9,945 nucleotides of DNA from Chloroflexota bacterium (GTDB lineage: Bacteria; Chloroflexota; Anaerolineae; B4-G1): NCBI GenBank assembly GCA_003648085.1, contig QMOC01000042.1:1-9945 (forward strand), in the 5' to 3' direction. Positions 1 to 6,202 of this stretch are shown here, piece after piece (the first letter of the stretch is position 1; each line of letters begins with the position of its first letter). A program made the position numbers and the translations under genes. The notes below the pieces were generated by a model that worked only from the letters and a program-made list of their open reading frames with translations, ran no database searches and was not told the DNA's origin.

Positions 1-1
1 G

Positions 2-111
2 GCACGGTGGTTGAAACCGCGTGCTGCGCAACCGACCTGCGTCGGTTATGAAGTCGGCGCAGGCCGACTTGGCTGCGCGTAGCCGGCGACTTCAATCGCC
101 GGGCAGGGGAT
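2..111 (+). repeat. Structured intergenic repeat, copy A (upstream of greA)
   Basis: This stretch is homologous to the reverse complement of 7575-7684 (copy B). A 32-nt block (53-84) is identical to the complement of 7594-7625, and the outer hairpin at 2-24 matches with one difference. Copy A folds into consecutive hairpins: AACCGAC/GTCGGTT (30-36 with 41-47, loop CTGC), AAGTCGGC/GCCGACTT (51-58 with 63-70) and CCGGCGA/TCGCCGG (83-89 with 96-102). No reading frame uses it. It ends about 65 nt before the greA start, so it may lie upstream of, or partly within, the greA promoter region. It is probably a dispersed, non-autonomous repeat; its mobilising enzyme and function are unknown. Confidence 0.8.
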
Positions 112-124
112 TACGAAAGGGCCT

Positions 125-152
125 CTGAATCCGCAGTGAACCCTGCTATGCT
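125..152 (+). promoter_or_regulatory. Candidate greA promoter (extended -10)
   Basis: TATGCT at 147-152 is preceded by TG at 144-145, giving an extended -10 (TGCTATGCT). The -35 is weak: CTGAAT at 125-130 with a 16-nt spacer keeps only the TGA core. The predicted start, near 159, leaves a leader of under 20 nt before greA. This is a visual match only. Confidence 0.4.
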
Positions 153-175
153 GTGGGATATTTGCAAGGAACATA

Positions 176-649
176 ATGGATGAGCAGCCGACGTTCTTAA
201 CCCGCGAAGGGTACCGAAAACTGGAGCAAGAACTGAACTACCTGCGCACGGTCCGGCGTCAGGAGGTCGCCAGGCGCCTCCACCAGGCACTAGCAGAGGG
301 AGACCTCCTGGAGAACGCCGAGTTAGAGGATGCACGCAACGAACAAGCCTTCGTGGAAGGACGCATCCTGATGCTGGAGAGGATGCTGCGCAACGCAGTC
401 ATCATCGAGGAAGGAGAGGGGCCCCGTGAAGCCGCAGGATTGGGCAGTCGTGTCACTGTTGTGGAAGAAGGGGACGGGCCACCGGAGACCTACCACATCG
501 TAGGATCGGCCGAGGCCGATCCCTCCAAAGGTCTAATTTCCAACGAATCCCCCCTGGGTCGGGCACTGATGGGACGCAAAGTGGGGGAAAGGGCTGTGGT
601 CAACGCCCCCGACGGCGTGTTGGTGTTCAAAATCGTGGGGATTCAGTAG
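176..649 (+). CDS. greA: Transcription elongation factor GreA
   Basis: GreA binds in the secondary channel of RNA polymerase and stimulates cleavage of the backtracked transcript, rescuing stalled complexes. The 157-residue length is that of the family. The N-terminal coiled coil covers about residues 8-77 and carries the tip motif GDLLENAE, with the acidic pair D43 and E46 expected to hold the catalytic Mg2+. The C-terminal FKBP-like domain (about 88-157) holds the conserved NESPLGRALMGRKVGE segment. The ATG at 176 is preceded by AAGGA at 166-170 with 5-nt spacing. A terminator hairpin follows 21 nt after the stop, and then lysS. All key features are intact; GreB is less likely from the length and tip sequence. 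Confidence 0.97.
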   Translation: MDEQPTFLTREGYRKLEQELNYLRTVRRQEVARRLHQALAEGDLLENAELEDARNEQAFVEGRILMLERMLRNAVIIEEGEGPREAAGLGSRVTVVEEGDGPPETYHIVGSAEADPSKGLISNESPLGRALMGRKVGERAVVNAPDGVLVFKIVGIQ

Positions 650-670
650 ACCTACGAATCGTGAGGTATG

Positions 671-716
671 AAGCGCCCACGCAGAACCCCGCGAGGTGGT
701 CAGCGTGGGCGTTTTT
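671..716 (+). terminator. Intrinsic terminator or attenuator between greA and lysS
   Basis: The stem CGCCCACGC (674-682) pairs with GCGTGGGCG (703-711) and extends outward by G-U and A-U pairs to 671 and 714. The apical part folds further, with CC/GG closing a GCGA (GNRA) tetraloop at 691-694. A run of five T follows at 712-716. The lysS Shine-Dalgarno begins at 739, so there is almost no room for a separate lysS promoter after the hairpin. It may therefore end most greA transcripts while letting some through to lysS. Confidence 0.85.
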
Positions 717-748
717 GTAATGGATACATAGCGGATGCAGGAGGCACT

Positions 749-2257
749 ATGGAACTTACGGAACTGGAGCGACAGCGTTTGGAGAAACTGCAGCGACTGC
801 GAGCCCGGGGGATCGAACCTTATCCCCACCGCGTCAAGCGCACCCACACCATAGCCGAGGCAATCGCTGCTTTTGAGACGGCTGAGGCTGCAGGCGAGGA
901 AGGCCCTCGGGTCGCCGTGACGGGACGTCTGCGCAGTATGCGCGTGATGGGAAAAGTCACCTTCGCACACATCGAAGACGGGAGCGGTTCCATTCAACTC
1001 TTCCTGCGCATCAACGACGTAGGAGAGGAAGCCTACGAGATATTCAAGCGCGATTTCGACCTGGGCGACTTCGTTGGCGCAGAGGGTTCGTTGATGCGCA
1101 CCCGTACTGGCGAGATCAGTGTCCGCGTGGAACAGGTGCGCATGCTGGCTAAGGCGATCAGCCCGCTACCAGTGATCAAAGAGAAGGAGATGGATGGCAA
1201 AAGAGTGCGCTACACCGTCTTCTCTGACATCGAAGAGCGGTATCGCCAGCGGTACGCCGACCTGGCCTGCAATCCCGATGTACGCCAGGTCTTTCGCGTG
1301 CGTGCCAGCGCAATCAAGGCTCTACGTCGCTTTCTCGACGAACACGGCTTTCTGGAGGTCGAAACCCCGATCCTTCAGCCAATCTATGGGGGCGCAGCGG
1401 CCCGCCCCTTCGTCACTTATCACCACCAGCTACACCGCGAATTGTACCTACGCATCTCGGACGAACTCTACCTCAAGCGGCTGCTGGTGGGAATGTACGA
1501 CCGGGTTTACGAAATCGGGCACGACTTTCGCAACGAGGGCGTCTCACACAAGCACAATCCAGAGTTCACCCAACTGGAGTTCTACGCTGCTTACTGGGAC
1601 TACCACGACGTGATGGCATTCTGTGAGCAGATGATCGCTTACGTCGCCGAGGAGGTGCTGGGCAGCCCGGTGATCCACTACCAGGGCCACGAGATTGACC
1701 TCCGTCCTCCCTGGCGGCGGGTCACGCTGCGCGACGTTGCCCTCGAAGTGACGGGCATTGATTACTTGCAGTACCCCACCGCCGAGGAACTGGCTGCTGC
1801 GATGCAGGTTAAAGGACTCCCGGTTAAACCAGGTGCGACCTGGGGCTATCTGATTGATAAGGGGCTCCTGGGAACGGTAGAGCCGACATTGATTCAGCCG
1901 ACCTTCGTGATGGATTACCCCCGCGACATCTCCCCCTTGGCCAAAACCAAGCCCGACGACCCGACGCACGTCGAGCGTTTCGAGTACTTCATCGGGGGGC
2001 TGGAGATGGGCAACGCCTTCACTGAACTGAATGACCCCCTTGACCAAGAGCAGAGATTTCTGGAGATGAAGCGACTCTACGCGCCCGACGATGAAGAGGC
2101 TCACCCGATGGACGAGGACTACCTGCGGGCGATGAAATACGGCATGCCGCCCAACGGTGGCTTCGGATTAGGCGTAGATCGGCTGGTGATGCTTCTTACA
2201 GATAGGCCGACTATTCGTGAAGTCATCCTCTTCCCACAATTGCGAGCCAAAGATTGA
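749..2257 (+). CDS. lysS: Lysyl-tRNA synthetase, class II
   Basis: This enzyme charges tRNA-Lys with lysine using ATP in the cytoplasm. The order is as in bacterial LysRS: an N-terminal OB-fold anticodon-binding domain (about residues 55-140), then the class II catalytic core. Motif 1 lies near 190-225 (FLEVETPILQPIYGGAAARP). Motif 2 is FRNEGVSHKHNPEFTQLEFY, from F260, with the ATP-binding Arg at 261. Motif 3 is GLGVDRLVMLL, from G473, with R478. NAFTELNDP matches the lysine-pocket region. The start is set at 749 because AGGAGG (739-744) sits just before it and the 502 residues match the usual length of about 500. The open frame extends upstream to 668, but that part would lie inside the terminator hairpin and shows no family similarity. 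Adjacency to greA is, as I recall, seen in other bacteria. Confidence 0.96.
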   Translation: MELTELERQRLEKLQRLRARGIEPYPHRVKRTHTIAEAIAAFETAEAAGEEGPRVAVTGRLRSMRVMGKVTFAHIEDGSGSIQLFLRINDVGEEAYEIFKRDFDLGDFVGAEGSLMRTRTGEISVRVEQVRMLAKAISPLPVIKEKEMDGKRVRYTVFSDIEERYRQRYADLACNPDVRQVFRVRASAIKALRRFLDEHGFLEVETPILQPIYGGAAARPFVTYHHQLHRELYLRISDELYLKRLLVGMYDRVYEIGHDFRNEGVSHKHNPEFTQLEFYAAYWDYHDVMAFCEQMIAYVAEEVLGSPVIHYQGHEIDLRPPWRRVTLRDVALEVTGIDYLQYPTAEELAAAMQVKGLPVKPGATWGYLIDKGLLGTVEPTLIQPTFVMDYPRDISPLAKTKPDDPTHVERFEYFIGGLEMGNAFTELNDPLDQEQRFLEMKRLYAPDDEEAHPMDEDYLRAMKYGMPPNGGFGLGVDRLVMLLTDRPTIREVILFPQLRAKD

Positions 2258-2280
2258 AAGGGAATCACTTTGCTCAACAG

Positions 2281-2304
2281 TACTATGGTACCATGGTACC
2301 ATTA
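2281..2304 (+). promoter_or_regulatory. 18-bp perfect palindrome made of 8-bp tandem units, probable operator
   Basis: ATGGTACCATGGTACCAT at 2285-2302 is identical to its reverse complement. It is built from 8-bp units, TACTATGG (2281-2288), TACCATGG (2289-2296) and a partial third (2297-2304). The last base of the palindrome is 7 nt before the -35 of the promoter at 2310-2338, a usual place for an activator or a dimeric repressor. No regulator gene lies next to it. The binding role is inferred. Confidence 0.5.
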
Positions 2305-2309
2305 GCCTA

Positions 2310-2338
2310 TTGCTTATCTGGTAAATGTGGTGTAGAAT
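2310..2338 (+). promoter_or_regulatory. Sigma70-type promoter downstream of lysS
   Basis: TTGCTT (2310-2315) and TAGAAT (2333-2338, five of six consensus bases) are separated by exactly 17 nt, and a TG lies directly before the -10. Transcription would start near 2345 and run through the two hairpin elements into the secreted-protein gene at 2630. This would give a structured leader of about 285 nt. Confidence 0.5.
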
Positions 2339-2356
2339 AAAAAGACAGAGTTAATA

Positions 2357-2473
2357 GGCTCTCTGGGAATTGCCGTGGTGGGCGCACCGGAGGCCCGAAC
2401 TTGTTCGGGTTTGCCGGCAGGCAACCCTAACGAGTTGGGGCATCCGAATCCTGGCCACGGGAAATCCCAGATC
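2357..2473. mobile_element. MITE-like element 1, with terminal inverted repeats
   Basis: The left end TCTGGGAATTGCCGTGG (2362-2378) matches the reverse complement of 2455-2471 at 15 of 17 positions. The interior has three small hairpins: CCCGAA/TTCGGG (2394-2409), TTGCC/GGCAA (2411-2424) and CCCTAA/TTGGGG (2425-2440). GTTAATA occurs on both sides, at 2350-2356 and 2476-2482, as expected of a target-site duplication (7 of 9 positions agree over a 9-nt window). The right end, read inward, resembles the left end of the neighbouring element (GGATSTGG, then GTGG). No coding sequence is present, so any transposase would act in trans. A riboswitch or small RNA is the main alternative, since the same symmetry makes a closed multi-hairpin RNA. 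Confidence 0.5.
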
Positions 2474-2494
2474 CGGTTAATATTGTTAGTGCGG

Positions 2495-2611
2495 GTATCA
2501 ATAGGATGTGGCTAAAATCAGTGGGACGTCCGGCTTCAGCCGGAAAATCCCCGCTGAAGCGGGGCCTCCGGTCTTTTCTCCCCACGAATTTTAGCCAGGC
2601 TCGTATCAATA
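2495..2611. mobile_element. MITE-like element 2, flanked by an exact 9-bp duplication
   Basis: GTATCAATA at 2495-2503 is repeated exactly at 2603-2611, enclosing a 99-bp unit (2504-2602). Its ends are inverted: GGCTAAAAT (2510-2518) pairs with ATTTTAGCC (2588-2596), and GTGGG (2521-2525) with CCCAC (2581-2585). Inside are two hairpins, CCGGC/GCCGG with loop TTCA (2530-2543) and CCCCGC/GCGGGG with loop TGAA (2549-2564). GCTTCAGC and GCTGAAGC are also complementary to each other, so an alternative fold exists. A related copy at 3669 begins at the same boundary, GGATGTGGCTAA, which supports the left end independently. The insertion ends 18 nt before the next start codon, so it forms most of that gene's proximal leader. 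Confidence 0.7.
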
Positions 2612-2629
2612 TCTGGTGGGCATGTGGCA

Positions 2630-3619
2630 ATGAGGAGCGCACGATCTCTCCTAATACCGGTTATAATGGCTGCTGTGCTTCTTAGCAGCGTATCTGCCAC
2701 CTATCCACAAGCCCCAACCGGGAACTGCCGTTATTTTGTCGAGACGGGCCATTACGTCTGTGATGAATTCCTCAAGTTCTATGAGACACGGGGAGGGCTT
2801 GAGATATTCGGCTATCCTCTCACAGAAGCCTTTGACGACCCCATACACGGGTTATTAGTCCAGTACTTCCAGCGTGCCCGAATGGAGTGGCACCCTCATA
2901 ACCCGGAACCCTACAAAGTACAATTAGGGCTCCTGGTTGACGAACTGGGTTATCGCTTCCCTCCAGCCCGTCCAGAACAGATCCCTGCCTTCAACAGCAG
3001 CCTTCACCACTACTTCCCTGAAACCAACCATGTCGTATCCTATGCCTTCCTCAACTACTTCCGTGAGAAGGGAGGTCTGGACATCTTCGGCTACCCCCGC
3101 TCCGAATTCATGTATGAAAATGGGTACATCGTACAGTACTTCCAACGGGCACGGATGGAGTGGCATCCTGAGGTCATCTCAGGTCCACAGATGCGTCTGA
3201 CCAATCTGGGAGAAATCTACATCGAGCGCTTTGGCCTTCCCGGGGATTATGACAAGCCACTCCCGCCTCCCAGATCAGGCGCTCCTTACGCGGTGGCGCA
3301 GGAGTCCACAGCCACAGCATTGTACGTCAGCGCTTCGGTGCGGTATGTCATCACTGGACGGCAGGGGATCCAGACGGTCTTTGTGTATGTAACTGACCAG
3401 CAGCATCAGCCCGTTCAAGGGGCAGCCGTCAGGATGACAGTCCATTATCAATCGGGCGATCAACGCTATGAGTTCGAGCCTACCAACGCCAGCGGCTTCA
3501 CGCGGCGTAGTTTTGACATCGCTATGTCCTCACCAGGTCGGAAAGTGGTGATTGATGTGACGGTGACGTACGGCAATCTGACGGCCACGACGCAGACTTT
3601 CTTTCTGCCGTGGTGGTAG
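2630..3619 (+). CDS. Secreted protein with two GGLxIFGYP repeats and an Ig-like tail
   Basis: The product has 329 residues and is probably exported and extracellular or cell-surface attached. Residues 1-23 form a signal peptide (basic start, hydrophobic core, cleavage likely after VSA). Two tandem modules follow with a period of about 92 residues. Each begins with a YFxET segment (35-39 and 128-132), contains GGLEIFGYP (55-63) or GGLDIFGYP (148-156), and carries the identical stretch VQYFQRARMEWHP (77-89 and 168-180). Only module 1 has cysteines, C33 and C44, which could form a disulfide. Residues of about 215-329 look like a beta-sandwich, ending in LPWW. The modules recall LGFP-type wall-binding repeats, but that is only a resemblance; no catalytic motif is seen. 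ATG 2630 was chosen because GGTGG lies at a usable distance; GTG 2624 is an in-frame alternative. No TM or LPxTG anchor is visible. Confidence 0.85.
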   Translation: MRSARSLLIPVIMAAVLLSSVSATYPQAPTGNCRYFVETGHYVCDEFLKFYETRGGLEIFGYPLTEAFDDPIHGLLVQYFQRARMEWHPHNPEPYKVQLGLLVDELGYRFPPARPEQIPAFNSSLHHYFPETNHVVSYAFLNYFREKGGLDIFGYPRSEFMYENGYIVQYFQRARMEWHPEVISGPQMRLTNLGEIYIERFGLPGDYDKPLPPPRSGAPYAVAQESTATALYVSASVRYVITGRQGIQTVFVYVTDQQHQPVQGAAVRMTVHYQSGDQRYEFEPTNASGFTRRSFDIAMSSPGRKVVIDVTVTYGNLTATTQTFFLPWW

Positions 3620-3633
3620 GATCAATCGGAGAT

Positions 3634-3665
3634 AAAAAAAGCACGCTTTCAAGCGTGCTTTTTTT
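3634..3665. terminator. Bidirectional intrinsic terminator
   Basis: Seven A (3634-3640), GCACGCT, a short loop near TTCA, AGCGTGC and seven T (3659-3665) form a near-perfect hairpin with T runs on both strands. It lies 14 nt after the secreted-protein stop and about 95 nt after the stop of the convergent minus-strand gene, so it can end transcription from both sides. Confidence 0.93.
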
Positions 3666-3668
3666 CTT

Positions 3669-3757
3669 GGATGTGGCTAATCCATGGGACGTCCGGCTTC
3701 AGCCGGAAATTCCCCCACTGAAGCGAGACATCCGCTCTATTCCTCCACCGCTTGGTC
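3669..3757. repeat. Decayed second copy of MITE-like element 2
   Basis: The sequence starts GGATGTGGCTAA exactly as element 2 does at 2504. It then shares a 20-plus-nt identical block containing GGGACGTCCGGCTTCAGCCG. The second internal hairpin is degraded (ACTGAAGCGAG instead of a perfect stem) and the right inverted end is hardly recognisable. No target duplication is visible. The copy lies between the bidirectional terminator and the stop codon at 3760-3762, and its left edge abuts the terminator's T run. Confidence 0.7.
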
Positions 3758-3759
3758 AA

Positions 3760-4629
3760 CTATGGAGAGGTGATGCTGAGCACTACGGGCAGGACGGCGT
3801 GATCGCTACCTGTCTCGGTCAAGACGCGCCCAGTGCCCGGATCGTACAAGCCGACCCAGATCGTCGCCGGCCCGTTGTAGGCAGTATCGTAGAAAGCCAT
3901 CGGGTGGAGGTCCACGATAGTCTCACCGGGGGTCCAGCCGGTTGTGGGGCGAGTGCCGTCCACCGGAGCACCGTCGTGCTGCGCAATAAGACGGCCATCC
4001 TCCGCATAAAGATGGGTGAATACCAGGTAGTTCGCCGGGCTGGTCCCCTCCAACGCCCGCCAGTAGAGAGTGAGCGGCAGGGGTTGTGCTGTGGTGACCT
4101 CGGCGGCCGGGAGGCTATAGCCGACCAGTGCCGCAAAGTCGCCGAAGCGGACGTATAGCTCGCCCGAGACGGCCCCTCCCGGCGTCTCGGTCGGTTCTGG
4201 AGTGGGGGTCTCGGTCGGCTCCGGCTGGGGAGGTGGGGGAACCGGGACGGTCGTGGTCAGCGGGGTGAAAGTGGGCATCAGAGGTTTGGGCGTGGGACTA
4301 GGAGTGGGTGTGACGCTGGGAGTGGGAGGTTCCACACCAGCCGCCGGCGTGGACGTTGGAAGCGGGGTTCCCTGGCCATAGATGGGCAGGCTGGGTAGAA
4401 TAAAAGTGGCACTGACGAAGAGGGCTGTCCCGATGGCGACGAAGATCAGAACCATCGCCCAGGCTTGTATGACCCTCGCGGTGGCCGTATCCCGTTCAAG
4501 CGTGAACATAGCCAGGTTCCGTTCCCGCTGAGCGGCAAACGCACGTACCACATAGACGATGACGCCGATGGCGCACGCAGCGTAGAAGATCCATGCGTGC
4601 TCGACCAGCCATTGGAGAAGAATTGTCAT
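3760..4629 (-). CDS. Two-TM protein with Thr/Pro-rich linker and beta-sandwich domain
   Basis: I do not recognise a named family. The 289 residues show two hydrophobic segments (about 11-31 and 55-78) joined by a charged loop (AAQRERN...LERDTATAR). A low-complexity linker rich in T, P and V (about 84-150) follows, then a C-terminal domain with LTLYWRALEG, YLVFTHLYAEDGR, WTPGETIVD and IWVGLYDPGTGRVL. Such tails are common in Chloroflexota envelope proteins, where they occur after Thr/Pro linkers. Topology suggests the tail is displayed outside the membrane. The start ATG overlaps the stop of the upstream phosphorylase gene (ATGA at 4626-4629), and GAAGG lies just before it, so translation is probably coupled. 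A functional link to purine salvage is not evident. Confidence 0.8.
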   Translation of the reverse strand: MTILLQWLVEHAWIFYAACAIGVIVYVVRAFAAQRERNLAMFTLERDTATARVIQAWAMVLIFVAIGTALFVSATFILPSLPIYGQGTPLPTSTPAAGVEPPTPSVTPTPSPTPKPLMPTFTPLTTTVPVPPPPQPEPTETPTPEPTETPGGAVSGELYVRFGDFAALVGYSLPAAEVTTAQPLPLTLYWRALEGTSPANYLVFTHLYAEDGRLIAQHDGAPVDGTRPTTGWTPGETIVDLHPMAFYDTAYNGPATIWVGLYDPGTGRVLTETGSDHAVLPVVLSITSP

Positions 4630-5468
4630 AGTGCCTTCAACACCCCGCGAATGATGGTTCCCAGCCGTGGTATCAGCATCCGACCGGCTTCCAGCACTTC
4701 CTCGTGCGTCGTCTCCACTGATGGTATGGCTTCGACCGGCGGAACGTTGCTGATGCCAGAAAGGCCCAGCACCCGCGTGCCGCCGTGTCGGGCAACGATG
4801 ACTTCGGGAACGGTGGACATACCCACAGCATCCGCCCCGATCAAGCGCAGGAACCGCAAATCGGCTGGCGTCTCAAAACTGGGCCCGGCCAGGCAGACGT
4901 ATACTCCTTCTCGCAGGGGCACATTCGCTCCGACCGCTATCTGTTTGGCAAGCGTCCGCAATTGAGCATCATACGCTTCCGACATATCGGGGAAGCGCGG
5001 TCCGAACTCAGCGAGGTTGGGCCCACGCAGTGGATTCAGCCCGCCCATCCCTATCAGGTTGATATGGTCGGTGATGAGCATCACGTCTCCCGCGTGGAAC
5101 TCCGGGTTGAGGCCGCCGGCTGCGTTGGTGACGATTAGGATCTCGATCCCCAGAACCTGCATCACCCGCACAGGGAAGGTGACCTCGGCCATCGAATAGC
5201 CCTCGTAGTAGTGCGCTCGTCCCTGCATCACCACCACGGCCTGCCCTTCCAGCCATCCGACGATTAGCCGGCCGACGTGCCCTTCCACAGTCACGATAGG
5301 GAAATGCGGGATTGCGCTGTAAGGGATCGCAACGTCATCCTCGACAGCGTCGGCCAGCGGATTGAGGCCAGAGCCAAGAATAAGACCGATCCTTGGTTGA
5401 AGTTGGGTCTCCTCTCGAATCGTCGCAACAGCAGCCTCGAAGTGTGACCGTGAGAAAAACTCAGGCAT
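4626..5468 (-). CDS. punA: Purine nucleoside phosphorylase, trimeric type (class I)
   Basis: This enzyme splits purine (deoxy)nucleosides with phosphate to the free base and (deoxy)ribose 1-phosphate, for purine salvage in the cytoplasm. The 280 residues align closely with the trimeric PNP family. Recognisable are the phosphate site GSGL (S33), H64 in VEGHVG, R84/H86/Y88 in GRAHYYEGY, A116 in TNAAGG, E199 in GPSFETPAD, M217 in GMSTVPE and N241 in SGISN. The Glu and Asn at the base site point to 6-oxopurines (guanosine, inosine) rather than adenosine. AGGAGG lies 5-8 nt before the ATG. The gene begins 20 nt after the PH/SHOCT gene and overlaps the next one by 4 nt. A xerD-punA neighbourhood is known from Bacillus, where deoB (drm) lies between; here a PH/SHOCT gene takes that place. 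Confidence 0.95.
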   Translation of the reverse strand: MPEFFSRSHFEAAVATIREETQLQPRIGLILGSGLNPLADAVEDDVAIPYSAIPHFPIVTVEGHVGRLIVGWLEGQAVVVMQGRAHYYEGYSMAEVTFPVRVMQVLGIEILIVTNAAGGLNPEFHAGDVMLITDHINLIGMGGLNPLRGPNLAEFGPRFPDMSEAYDAQLRTLAKQIAVGANVPLREGVYVCLAGPSFETPADLRFLRLIGADAVGMSTVPEVIVARHGGTRVLGLSGISNVPPVEAIPSVETTHEEVLEAGRMLIPRLGTIIRGVLKAL

Positions 5469-5488
5469 GAGTGTCTCCTCCTGCGGTC

Positions 5489-6133
5489 TTAAATCTTGGC
5501 CAGCAATTGCTGTTTCTTTTCCTCGAACTCCGCCTCGGTAATTACACCCTTCTGACGCAACTCATCCAGTTCGGCGATCAGTTCGGTAATATCGCCAGCG
5601 CCGGGCGCTTCATTGCTCAGAACGCGCTCCGCCCGCTCCTTAGAAACGCCCAATCCCGTGAGCGCTCCCTTCTGATCAAGCAGCGCCTTTTTGAATTCAA
5701 TAGGATCGGCAATGCGGTGGAAGACATCAATGCCACTTTCGGAGCCGGTAATGATTTCGATGTCGCCGAACTTGAGCAAGCGGCCCAGCGCTGACTGCTC
5801 CATCACAATGTCGTTGACTTTTTCCAACAAGGTGTCGGATACTCGTGTGTTGAACGTTCCTGTGACCTGAATGATGCGCCGATTGGTGACGATATACTGA
5901 TTATTCCACCATGCCCAGACGCAGAGTGCTAGGTGCCCGATGGGCACAAGCAACAGGAGGAGTCCGAACCACGTCCAAGGTGGGGAGAATATGATCCCCA
6001 GTACCGAAAGCCCGATGATGACGATGCTGACCGCAACGTCAACCAGGATCGTGGGCAGCAACGTGATCCAATGGTCGCGGGTAATTCGTATGATGCGTTC
6101 ATCGCGTGCCAGTAGTTTAGTGACGTAACTCAT
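5489..6133 (-). CDS. Membrane protein with bacterial PH domain and C-terminal SHOCT domain
   Basis: The 214-residue protein starts with a short cytoplasmic segment (LLARDERIIR), then two hydrophobic helices (about 24-49 and 54-75). Next comes a YdbS-like bacterial PH domain (about 78-155: YIVTNRRIIQVTG, LLEKVNDIVMEQS, FGDIEIITGSESG). The last 30 residues match the SHOCT signature (ELDELRQKGVITEAEFEEKKQQLL), a short helical module often placed at C-termini as an oligomerisation or tethering unit. The exact role is unknown; relatives are membrane-anchored and of uncertain function. AAGGGGG at 6138-6144 precedes the ATG with 4-nt spacing. It probably forms a transcription unit with the phosphorylase gene 20 nt downstream. 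No clear promoter was seen in front of it, and a repeat separates it from the recombinase gene. Confidence 0.88.
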   Translation of the reverse strand: MSYVTKLLARDERIIRITRDHWITLLPTILVDVAVSIVIIGLSVLGIIFSPPWTWFGLLLLLVPIGHLALCVWAWWNNQYIVTNRRIIQVTGTFNTRVSDTLLEKVNDIVMEQSALGRLLKFGDIEIITGSESGIDVFHRIADPIEFKKALLDQKGALTGLGVSKERAERVLSNEAPGAGDITELIAELDELRQKGVITEAEFEEKKQQLLAKI

Positions 6134-6202
6134 TGTACCCCCTTGATAAGATCGGCTCAGTGGCGATATCGAGCGTTTGGAAACCCTTTTTTTACACCAA
6201 TG

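Noticed and set aside
668..748. 27-residue N-terminal extension of LysRS
   Set aside because: The ATG at 668 lies in the terminator stem with GAGG only 1 nt before it. The residues match nothing in the family, while 749 has AGGAGG.
1544..2104. 186-codon minus-strand frame
   Set aside because: It is fully opposite the catalytic core of lysS and has no domain resemblance.
2362..2471. Riboswitch or c-di-AMP (ydaO-type) leader before a secreted protein
   Set aside because: The closed multi-hairpin shape is suggestive, but the conserved ydaO, SAM, TPP and cobalamin core strings are not present in order. The flanking direct repeats fit an insertion better.
3610..4158. 182-codon plus-strand frame after the terminator
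   Set aside because: It crosses the terminator hairpin and the decayed repeat, then lies antisense to the Thr/Pro-linker gene. It has no family resemblance.
4200..4340. Repetitive GGTCGG/GTGGGAGT-rich tract considered as a DNA repeat
   Set aside because: It is the codon-level pattern of the Thr/Pro-rich linker of the minus-strand gene.
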